Origin: Micrococcales bacterium
GTDB taxonomy: Bacteria; Actinomycetota; Actinomycetes; S36-B12; UBA5976
Assembly: GCA_024640585.1 (NCBI GenBank)
Contig: JAHEEQ010000009.1
Span: forward strand, 1 to 16,245
Direction of reading: 5' to 3'
Length of the DNA: 16,245 nt
The number at the start of each line of letters is the position of its first letter. The first letter of the stretch is position 1. The notes beneath the pieces are model-generated. The model worked only from the letters and a program-made list of their open reading frames with translations, was not told the DNA's origin and did not search any database. This document shows positions 5,962 to 12,737 of the stretch, piece by piece. The translations under genes were made by a program, and so were the position numbers.

Positions 5962-8379
5962 ATGCGCTCATCACGATTAATTTCTTTAATCATAGTTTTT
6001 TCATTTGTATTTCCAAGTTTCTTGCCAGCAAATGCAATTAAACCCGAACCGTTGGCAAATGCCACCAAATCAGTCACACTTAATGTTTCAATTCCAGGTG
6101 TCCCTGCCGCAATTTTCAGCGGAAATGCTGGTGGTGACGGTTTCAATGTGGCTCAGGCAAACGGGCACATTTATAACGTTTTCCACCATGACAATTCGGT
6201 TATAGTGAATTGCCATGATGAGTTGACTTCAGAACTTTGCGATTACAACTCAATCGATTGGCCTGTGGTAGTCACATCAGAAGTTGGTGCAGGTATGTAC
6301 TCATCTGCATTTATCAATACAGCGGAGACGAAGTTATACGTATGGGCAATCAAACGCGGAGAATCGGCAGGTATTCAATGTATGAACCTTGCTGACGCCT
6401 CAGATTGTGGATACCAAGTCCTGTCTACCATCGAAAATGAGGGATCGACAGTGATAATTGATATTGGCAGCTCAGAGTATGTTGACTGGGGATCTGGCGC
6501 TCAAATTAGCAATCGAATTTTTGCACCTTTTGCGCAATCGGACGGTCAAACTTGGCTTGCATGTTTTGACTTGAAGAAGGAACTCGCCTGTAATGAAACA
6601 GCTTTCGAAGGACCTGCTTTAGAACCTGGCGTCGAATCTTTCGAAGGTTCTATATTCAATGGTCCACATGCATTTGCATATGGCCAAAAAGTGTATAGCG
6701 ACTATTTCAATTATTATTCAAGTGCCACATCAGTTGTTTGCTGGGATAACGCAACCCAATCGCTTTGCGATGGAGATTGGCCAAACATAGGATTTAGCAC
6801 ATCAGGATTCATGCCAATCTTGAACCAGTTAGGTGAAGTGGAATCTATCTGTTCATTAAATATGGGAATGGGAAACCGTTGTATCAATGCTCAGACTGGT
6901 GAAAATGTAGATATCCCGAATTATGTGAGTGAATTTCCAACTGAAGGCCAAATAGCTGCATTCATCGGACAATCTCTAATCTTTGGGAAAAAAGTAGTAA
7001 CTATCGCAACAGGAATTGGTTCAATAGGAATTATTTCATGTCTCGATTACTCAACAGAAACACCTATTCTATGTGGATTTTTGGAATTGCCAGACACTAG
7101 TTTCATTTATTCTCTGAATAGAGATCCGCATCGTCCAACTTGTGTTTGGATTAATGCTGATGGAGGAGATGCACAAATCACGAATTTTGATGTGTTAACA
7201 ATGGAACAAGGATGCTCAGGATCCTTACGAACATCGCTTTTGCAACTATCTACAAAGGCCGAGGGGTGCGATGTCGCTAGTTGGGACTCGGTTGAAATTA
7301 CTTCACCTTCAAATTGGAGCTCTGCATCAATAACAGTCTTGGATCAAAATGGTGAAGTACTTCCAGGTGGAGACGCTGTGGAGATTTCAAGTGCCAATAC
7401 TGCGACAAGTCTTGCTGGCGTTGATTTCTCAAACGTGGAATCGCCGTACTTCGATTTCGATGTGCAGGGTACTGATCTCAGCGAAGGGTTGGAAGTAACC
7501 TTCAAATGGCATACATCTACCCCGCAAATCTGCCTAGGAAAAAAGGAAGTTTCAACCACTAAATACACAGGTACATCAGGGCAATTAGATTTAGGTAAGA
7601 AATTTAGAGTTAGCGGCAATGTCCGACCTAGCTATTGTGGTGATGAAATAGTGTTTACATTGAATCGAAACCCACTAACAGGTCAAACTCAACAATTTGT
7701 ACTAGAACCTGGAGTACATGAGACCGCTTCATGGAAAACTGGAAAATACAAAATCACTGCTACTCATCCGGCCGATTTGTATTGCAAAACAAGTTCTGAA
7801 TCAAAAAGTTTAGAACTTAGTTACAAGCTTAAAAAGAATCAGAAAATTGATGCTGATGGATGGTACTTAAATAACAATCTGCAGGAGAACTTTGGCCTAA
7901 GTCTGAAAACGAAAACCACAATATCAGGAGCAGCTACAACAAATAAATTCTCAGGCTCTGTTCAGTGGCAAATCGATGGTGGTTGGAAGTTCAATGGACT
8001 AATTTCTGGAACCACTAAATTCGTCGATGGCGTGATCAAATCCGGCAAAAATGTTGTATCTGAGATCGCGTGCCCAACAAGTCCAAAAGTCGGAACAGAA
8101 ACATCAAATCCACATTGCTTCGTGATTCTTGCAAATGGAAATTTGAGCCAATGGGATGCTGGGTCTAGCTCTTGGATCAACGAGCAAGATGCCCAATTCT
8201 TGATTCAAGTTTTTGATGGTGGTGCAAGCCAAAAGAAAGTGAAAGGAAAAATTCGTACAATCAATTATGCGGATTTTGTCTCTTTCAATCTAGTGACAGG
8301 CGCCGATGGTTTTGATGTACAAAAAATCGATACACCAATCAAACTGAAGGGGTTGACGGGCTCAGGATTCGTAAAGTAG
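5962..8379 (+). CDS. Large secreted protein with repeated C-x-[DN]-x(6)-C units, possible beta-propeller
   Basis: The 805-residue protein begins with a clear signal peptide (hydrophobic core about residues 6-20, likely cleavage after LPANA at 25). Residues about 60-420 contain a recurring cysteine pair: C84/C93, C140/C149, C201/C210 and C260/C269, all C-x8-C. Looser pairs follow at C297/C307, C360/C371 and C394/C418. Each Cys usually follows a short hydrophobic strand, and most pairs have Asp or Asn two residues after the first Cys (CHDELTSELC, CFDLKKELAC, CWDNATQSLC). Seven such units suggest a seven-bladed propeller stapled by disulfides. Residues 430-805 are Ser/Thr/Gly-rich and look like beta-sandwich domains. 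No catalytic motif, LPXTG or membrane anchor is seen. I do not recognise a named family; the fold is inferred. Confidence 0.8.
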   Translation: MRSSRLISLIIVFSFVFPSFLPANAIKPEPLANATKSVTLNVSIPGVPAAIFSGNAGGDGFNVAQANGHIYNVFHHDNSVIVNCHDELTSELCDYNSIDWPVVVTSEVGAGMYSSAFINTAETKLYVWAIKRGESAGIQCMNLADASDCGYQVLSTIENEGSTVIIDIGSSEYVDWGSGAQISNRIFAPFAQSDGQTWLACFDLKKELACNETAFEGPALEPGVESFEGSIFNGPHAFAYGQKVYSDYFNYYSSATSVVCWDNATQSLCDGDWPNIGFSTSGFMPILNQLGEVESICSLNMGMGNRCINAQTGENVDIPNYVSEFPTEGQIAAFIGQSLIFGKKVVTIATGIGSIGIISCLDYSTETPILCGFLELPDTSFIYSLNRDPHRPTCVWINADGGDAQITNFDVLTMEQGCSGSLRTSLLQLSTKAEGCDVASWDSVEITSPSNWSSASITVLDQNGEVLPGGDAVEISSANTATSLAGVDFSNVESPYFDFDVQGTDLSEGLEVTFKWHTSTPQICLGKKEVSTTKYTGTSGQLDLGKKFRVSGNVRPSYCGDEIVFTLNRNPLTGQTQQFVLEPGVHETASWKTGKYKITATHPADLYCKTSSESKSLELSYKLKKNQKIDADGWYLNNNLQENFGLSLKTKTTISGAATTNKFSGSVQWQIDGGWKFNGLISGTTKFVDGVIKSGKNVVSEIACPTSPKVGTETSNPHCFVILANGNLSQWDAGSSSWINEQDAQFLIQVFDGGASQKKVKGKIRTINYADFVSFNLVTGADGFDVQKIDTPIKLKGLTGSGFVK

Positions 8380-8394
8380 CCCAAGACCGAAGTG

Positions 8395-8871
8395 TTATTT
8401 ATTTAAGTAGGCTTGCTGCATTTGAAGAAGATCAATCTTCTTCATTTGCAGCATAGCTTGAGTTGCTCGTTGCGCACCTTCAGCATCTGAACCGCCTAAG
8501 TAGTCGTTCATCTCTGGTGAAATAACCTGCCAAGAAACGCCAAACTTATCTTTTAGCCAACCGCATTGACTTTCTTGCCCGCCATCGGCGGTCAGCAGTT
8601 CCCAATACTTATCTATCTCGGTTTGATCAGCGCATGGAATTTGGAATGAAATTGCTTCACTGTGCGGAAATTGTGGACCGCCGTTTAGGCCAATGAAGTC
8701 CTGCCCAAAGATTTTGAAATTAACAACAATTTCTTCACCTTGCTTATTGCCAGGTGTATCCGTTGGCGCAATCCAGTTGTCCGCAATTGCACTATCGGGA
8801 AAAATACTTGTGTAAAAGTTTGCAGCTTCGCGAGCCTGGCCGTTGAACCATAGGCAGGTTGTTATTTTCAT
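8395..8871 (-). CDS. VOC family protein, PhnB-like (3-dmu-9_3-mt domain)
   Basis: The 158-residue protein has the vicinal-oxygen-chelate fold of the PhnB-like subgroup. It shows MKITTCLWFNGQAREAANFYTSIF at the N terminus, FIGLNGGPQFPHSEAISFQIPC mid-protein, DKYWELLTADGGQESQCGWLKDKFGVSWQVIS (about 86-117), and a C-terminal AMLQMKKIDL tail. Pfam labels this domain after a 3-demethylubiquinone methyltransferase, but these small proteins are not demonstrated methyltransferases and their function is generally unknown. It lies nine bases after the GH13 gene on the same strand. TAAATT, which includes that gene's stop codon, precedes the ATG at 8871 by six bases. Its 3' end converges on the secreted protein gene 15 bases away. 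Confidence 0.92.
   Translation of the reverse strand: MKITTCLWFNGQAREAANFYTSIFPDSAIADNWIAPTDTPGNKQGEEIVVNFKIFGQDFIGLNGGPQFPHSEAISFQIPCADQTEIDKYWELLTADGGQESQCGWLKDKFGVSWQVISPEMNDYLGGSDAEGAQRATQAMLQMKKIDLLQMQQAYLNK
8414..8453. repeat. 19-base-arm imperfect palindrome at a convergent gene end
   Basis: Left arm 8414-8432 and right arm 8435-8453 are complementary at 17 of 19 positions with a two-base centre. The inner nine pairs (GAAGAAGAT/ATCTTCTTC) and outer seven (TGCTGCA/TGCAGCA) are perfect. It lies within the last codons of the VOC gene, on the far side of a 15-base convergent gap. It could act as a two-way terminator, but no T-run follows on either strand, and the encoded residues are family-conserved. 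Confidence 0.6.
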
Positions 8872-8877
8872 GCGTGA

Positions 8878-8883
8878 AATTTA
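8878..8883 (-). promoter_or_regulatory. Leaderless-type -10 hexamer for the VOC gene
   Basis: On the minus strand TAAATT is followed by TCACGC and the ATG at 8871. Its TAA is also the stop codon of the GH13 gene. Confidence 0.5.
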
Positions 8884-10209
8884 CCCAACTCTGTATAAAA
8901 GTGTCCTCTGGGGCACTCGATTGCCCAAGATTTCAAAAGTTTCATGGCGGACGGTTTTCCACTCTCCATCTATTTTGGCGTGAAGTAGCTCATCTCGATA
9001 ACCTGTGTTCACAAGGACCTCAATCTTTGAGTTACCTAATTCACGAGTAAAAATCATCGCGTGATTCTTTAGTTCGCGCACTTCAAGGTCGCCATGGCTC
9101 AATGCAGGCATTTGTCGCATTCGTATCCACTCGCGTATGAATGAGTGCGTAATTGTTTGGTCATGACTCAGTTCCTTTGGAAATGATGTGCGACAGCCTG
9201 GATCGTTTTCACCAGGAGTGGCAAGTTCGCTTCCGTAATAAACAATTGGAATACCTGGCATCAAGATGTTAAGTGCAAATCCGATAAGAAATGCTTCGTA
9301 ATCATTCTTGCATTGAGTCAAGAAGCGAGCCGTATCGTGGCTATCAACAAAATTCCACAACAGACTTCCATCGCTCCATGATTCTGCATATCGAGTTACA
9401 TCCAAAATGAAGTCCTCGGAATCGCATCGCATGTGAACTACGTAATCGAGAATTCGATTTCCGGTTTTGTAGTTTTGCACTGACTCAAAATGTTTTGCGA
9501 AAGTCCAATCTGTCCATGCTTCAGCAACGATGAATTGTGCAGAAGGATTGTGTTTGGTCATCTTGCGGAGTTTCTTCCAAACCGCATTATCCACTTTGTA
9601 AGGAACGTCGAATCTCCAGCCCGCAATTCCGAACCTGTCCCAGTGCTCCATAACTTTTGCAATATGTTTTAAAACGTGCTTATTTTCAAGGTTAAGTTTT
9701 GGAAGCGATTGAGCGCTACCAAAAGTTTGATACGTGCCGTCTGGATAGATGAAGAACTGGTCTGCCTTTTTCTTGTTGCCGTGCATCGCTTCAACAAAGT
9801 CTGGATAGTGATCACCTACGTGATTGAAAACGCCGTCGATGATCACACCAATACCGAGAGCCTTGGCTTTTGAAACAAGTTCGCGAAAATCATTTTCTGT
9901 CCCAAGAAGTGGATCTATTTTCATATAGTCATGCGCGTCATATCGGTGATTCGAGTGGGAGCTGAAAATTGGATTAAAGTAAATATTTTTCACGCCAAGA
10001 TCTGCAATGTAATCAAGGCGATTAGTGATACCTTTCAAATTGCCACCAAAAAAGTTCTGAGGAGTTGGTTCCGAATTCCAGTCCACCAATTCACGATCTG
10101 CAGGAACCGACTCGTCTCGAGAAAACCTGTCAGGAAAGATTTGGTAGACAGCACCTGCGCGCAGTTGGTCGAATTTGTCTTTTTTTGCACTTGAATACTT
10201 GATTTTCAT
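8881..10209 (-). CDS. GH13 alpha-amylase family glycosidase, neopullulanase/cyclomaltodextrinase-like
   Basis: The 442-residue glycoside hydrolase acts on alpha-glucans or maltodextrins. The GH13 regions are present: region I DGVFNH (125-130), region II GWRFDV with nucleophile Asp201 and Arg199, region III VAEAW with acid/base Glu230, and region IV FVDSHD with Asp292. The start AVYQIFPDRFSRDE and the QNFFGGNLKGI segment are typical of the neopullulanase/maltogenic amylase branch. Unlike the usual enzymes of about 580 residues, it lacks the N-terminal CBM34 domain and begins straight at the barrel. There is no signal peptide, so it should act in the cytoplasm on stored or imported glucan. The ATG at 10209 has TAGATT six bases upstream and no ribosome-binding site. 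Exact specificity is uncertain. Confidence 0.93.
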   Translation of the reverse strand: MKIKYSSAKKDKFDQLRAGAVYQIFPDRFSRDESVPADRELVDWNSEPTPQNFFGGNLKGITNRLDYIADLGVKNIYFNPIFSSHSNHRYDAHDYMKIDPLLGTENDFRELVSKAKALGIGVIIDGVFNHVGDHYPDFVEAMHGNKKKADQFFIYPDGTYQTFGSAQSLPKLNLENKHVLKHIAKVMEHWDRFGIAGWRFDVPYKVDNAVWKKLRKMTKHNPSAQFIVAEAWTDWTFAKHFESVQNYKTGNRILDYVVHMRCDSEDFILDVTRYAESWSDGSLLWNFVDSHDTARFLTQCKNDYEAFLIGFALNILMPGIPIVYYGSELATPGENDPGCRTSFPKELSHDQTITHSFIREWIRMRQMPALSHGDLEVRELKNHAMIFTRELGNSKIEVLVNTGYRDELLHAKIDGEWKTVRHETFEILGNRVPQRTLLYRVG

Positions 10210-10215
10210 AGAACC

Positions 10216-10221
10216 AATCTA
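10216..10221 (-). promoter_or_regulatory. Leaderless-type -10 hexamer for the GH13 gene
   Basis: On the minus strand TAGATT is followed by GGTTCT and the ATG at 10209. Only seven bases separate it from the oppositely directed hexamer at 10229-10234. Confidence 0.6.
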
Positions 10222-10228
10222 CTTTGAG

Positions 10229-10234
10229 TATGCT
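10229..10234 (+). promoter_or_regulatory. Leaderless-type -10 hexamer for the DUF4260 gene
   Basis: TATGCT is followed by TAAAGT and the ATG at 10241. The divergent start codons are only 31 bases apart, leaving no room for untranslated leaders with ribosome-binding sites. Confidence 0.6.
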
Positions 10235-10240
10235 TAAAGT

Positions 10241-10702
10241 ATGGGCAGGCGCAAAAAGAAGTTGCCAATTCTCCGCATAGAGGGAGCGGCGATTTTGACA
10301 TTTTCACTTGCTTCATTTGCGCAATTCAATCTTCCTTACTGGTATGCGATTGTCATGATTGTTGTTCCTGAATTCTTTTTCCCAGATCGTTTTCGACAAA
10401 TTAGAACCGTCGAAAAAATATACGACTTACTACACACCTATCCCCTGCCTTCGATAGCAATGTTTCTAACTATCGTGACCGATTTCAGATTCGAGCATTC
10501 CACAACCGCATTTGTCTTTCTTTGGTTTGCACATATTGGGTTCGACAGATTGATGGGACGAGGTGCGAAATACGACGGTGTGTTTGTCGACCGTCAATTG
10601 GCACTTGCAAGAGCATTGCTCGGTGAGCCGCCGTTGGACGGTGATGAGCAATATGTTTCGTCCGAAGAAGTTCGTAAAACTCCATCTAAATGGGGCGACT
10701 AA
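10241..10702 (+). CDS. DUF4260 family membrane protein
   Basis: The 153-residue protein has a basic N terminus (MGRRKKKLP) and then about three to four hydrophobic segments between residues 13 and 100. Features of DUF4260 are LRIEGAAILTFSLASFAQF, VPEFFFPDRF, the YDLLHTYPLP segment, and the closing WFAHIGFDRLMGRGAKY. The function of the family is unknown. After the domain there is a tail of about 43 soluble residues (DGVFVDRQLALARALLGEPP and beyond) that is longer than I would expect for the family. The gene is divergent from the GH13 gene and is followed by a hairpin, so it appears monocistronic. Confidence 0.82.
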   Translation: MGRRKKKLPILRIEGAAILTFSLASFAQFNLPYWYAIVMIVVPEFFFPDRFRQIRTVEKIYDLLHTYPLPSIAMFLTIVTDFRFEHSTTAFVFLWFAHIGFDRLMGRGAKYDGVFVDRQLALARALLGEPPLDGDEQYVSSEEVRKTPSKWGD

Positions 10703-10704
10703 CG

Positions 10705-10742
10705 AAAGTCCACGGTAATAATCTCGGTTTTACCGACTTTTA
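10705..10742 (+). terminator. Intrinsic terminator after the DUF4260 gene
   Basis: AAAGTC (10705-10710) pairs with GACTTT (10735-10740), and GGTAA (10714-10718) with TTACC (10730-10734). This leaves a three-base bulge and an 11-base loop. The descending arm ends in a short T-run. It begins two bases after the stop codon. Confidence 0.6.
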
Positions 10743-10778
10743 AGTTAAATTAGTTTCATACCTAATCTTGGAGAGTTC

Positions 10779-12158
10779 GTGCGCAAATACTTAGTACTTC
10801 TTGCAAGCCTTCTGCTTGCACTTATTTCCTTGCAACCAGGCCATGCTGTTGATCTATCAGATGGCACCAAAGATCTTGGTAACCGTGACCAAGCTACAAA
10901 CGGCACCGTCAGTGCAGTGGTTTGGGGCAAGCGCATAAATGATGACTCATCCAAAGTTTGGGTTTCTTACAAGCGCGGTTCTGCGGAATGGACCTCAAAG
11001 CAGGCAATCGCCACACTCGATTTCACTCCATTTGCATCTCCTCAAGTGACAGTGACCGACTCTGGCGACATTTTGGTTGCATGGCTTGATGAAAATAATC
11101 TTCAGTATCGAATCCTGCAAAATGAAACATCTTCTTGGGAACCAGTTGAAGACCTTTCAGATAGCTCTGTGACAGGACAGTGGTTCAATGATCTTGACAT
11201 AGTTTCAAATGGTGAAAGCATCACTATTGCCGGTGTCCGTTCACTCACTAATTCATTGCAATATGTAACTTGGACTAGCGCTGACGACAGTTCGCCTTGG
11301 ATTTATGAAGTTGTTGGAACTGCAGTTAACGCAAATGTTTTTGGCACATGCAAAAAATCAACTCCGGAGGCTTGCAACTATTCACCTTTCGATATTCGAA
11401 TTGTTACAAATGCTGCAGGTAATCAAGTTTTTTCTTGGATGACGTATCGCGAAAATGGCGGTTGGAAAGTAGAGATGAAGGGCACCACTTTTGGCATTTT
11501 TGTTGCTCGACGAAACTCACCAACTGACACCTGGAATAATCCTGTGAAGATTGACTCTTTAACTTTCAAAGAAAAAGTTAACTCGTACGCATACTTCATC
11601 GGATCAACGGTTCTAACCGAAGGTGGCAAGGCAGCAATTTCATGGATGAGTGGCTACAACGATATTCCAGTAAAAGTTTCCGCATCTGTAAGTGCTTCAA
11701 ATTCAACAACTTTCACAGCTTCAGACAAAACAGCTTTTGCGAAGGCATATGAAGCAAATCGCATCAAACTTACGGCAGTTGGTGAAAACTTTTGGGCGGC
11801 ATACGAGTCCTCCACCAAAAAAGGTTCCGACTTTGTCGTAAAAGTTGGAAAACTCGGTGAAATCGCATCCGCAAAAACTTGGGCTAGTGGAGATTACTAC
11901 TTTCACGAGATTACCTCTGATGGAACAAACCCAGTAATTCTCGGTTCTGGCGAAAGCGCCGGAGTGGGTCGAAAGGTCTACAAGTCAGTGAAAACTGGTG
12001 CCAATTGGAGCGCCCCGACAGCAATTATGACTTTAGACAAGAGTGCTAATTATGTGTCTGATGTATTTGTTGCCTCTAAAAACGGCACAGTCGTAATCAC
12101 AGCGAGCGGAAATAGCAATACCGTGTGGAATATTGGAATTGAAGTCGCACTGCTTTAG
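10779..12158 (+). CDS. Secreted protein of unknown function, sialidase/BNR-like propeller predicted
   Basis: The 459-residue protein has a signal peptide (MRKYLVLLASLLLALISL, cleavage likely after GHA at 23). The mature part is beta-rich with a recurring pattern. Strands of the type ILVAWLDENN, VFSWMTYREN, AAISWMSGYN and FWAAYESSTK are followed by a closing W-x-x-P-like turn, at W120 (WEPVEDLS), W252 (WNNPVKID) and W410 (WSAPTAIM), with W71 similar. This resembles BNR/Asp-box-type propellers, but no catalytic sialidase residues are recognised. Only two cysteines are obvious (191 and 199). GTG at 10779 follows GGAG at 10770-10773. TAGTTT at 10751-10756 is a possible -10. The gene ends 18 bases before the next. 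No function is assigned. Confidence 0.78.
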   Translation: MRKYLVLLASLLLALISLQPGHAVDLSDGTKDLGNRDQATNGTVSAVVWGKRINDDSSKVWVSYKRGSAEWTSKQAIATLDFTPFASPQVTVTDSGDILVAWLDENNLQYRILQNETSSWEPVEDLSDSSVTGQWFNDLDIVSNGESITIAGVRSLTNSLQYVTWTSADDSSPWIYEVVGTAVNANVFGTCKKSTPEACNYSPFDIRIVTNAAGNQVFSWMTYRENGGWKVEMKGTTFGIFVARRNSPTDTWNNPVKIDSLTFKEKVNSYAYFIGSTVLTEGGKAAISWMSGYNDIPVKVSASVSASNSTTFTASDKTAFAKAYEANRIKLTAVGENFWAAYESSTKKGSDFVVKVGKLGEIASAKTWASGDYYFHEITSDGTNPVILGSGESAGVGRKVYKSVKTGANWSAPTAIMTLDKSANYVSDVFVASKNGTVVITASGNSNTVWNIGIEVALL

Positions 12159-12164
12159 GGCCAC

Positions 12165-12170
12165 TAGATT
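12165..12170 (+). promoter_or_regulatory. Leaderless-type -10 hexamer for the DUF4287-DUF1801 gene
   Basis: TAGATT is followed by TCGCTT and the ATG at 12177, in the 18-base gap after the secreted protein gene. No ribosome-binding site is visible. Confidence 0.55.
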
Positions 12171-12176
12171 TCGCTT

Positions 12177-12737
12177 ATGCCTGACAAGAAGGAACGCGCC
12201 TCGTATTTCCCTGCAATCGAGAAGAAGTACGAGCAACCAATGAATTATTGGCATTCGCTCATGAAAGAACTTGCTGATTTAAAATACGCCGAACAAGTTG
12301 CGTACCTTAAAGAGAATCATGGTTTCTCACAGGCCCATGCAAACGCACTTGTTATGTACTCACGAGGATCAACGTCTTCAAAGCGATTTTCAACACTCGC
12401 CCAATATCTTGAACCACATAGCACGGTCCAAAAGAAAACCATTAAGGCGATATTTAAAGCCGTTCAAGAGGTCTACCCGAAAATGGAATTGGTTATCGCT
12501 TGGAATCAACCAATGCTGAAACTCGGCGATGATTACATCATTGGAGTAAATGCTCTGAAGAATCACATACTGCTGGGGCCCTGGGGAGCCGATGTGATTG
12601 CTGTTTTCGAAAAGAAACTTGTCAACTACAAAACAAATAAAAAGACCATCCAAGTTCCGTCCGACTGGGATGTTGATAAGAAGTTATTAGTTGATCTTGC
12701 AAAATACAGAGTTGCAGAAATTAAGAAAAAGAAATGA
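12177..12737 (+). CDS. DUF4287 and DUF1801 (YdhG-like) two-domain protein
   Basis: The 186-residue cytosolic protein joins two small domains of unknown function. Residues about 5-75 match DUF4287 (SYFPAIEKKYEQPMNYW, then LKENHGFSQAHANALVMYSRG). Residues about 85-183 match DUF1801 (IKAIFKAVQEVYPKMELVIAWNQPMLKLGDDYIIGVNALKNHILLGPWG). This is the usual arrangement in actinobacterial homologues. It ends in a lysine-rich tail (IKKKK). Its stop overlaps the start of the MFS gene by four bases (ATGA), implying translational coupling. No enzymatic activity can be inferred. Confidence 0.88.
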   Translation: MPDKKERASYFPAIEKKYEQPMNYWHSLMKELADLKYAEQVAYLKENHGFSQAHANALVMYSRGSTSSKRFSTLAQYLEPHSTVQKKTIKAIFKAVQEVYPKMELVIAWNQPMLKLGDDYIIGVNALKNHILLGPWGADVIAVFEKKLVNYKTNKKTIQVPSDWDVDKKLLVDLAKYRVAEIKKKK

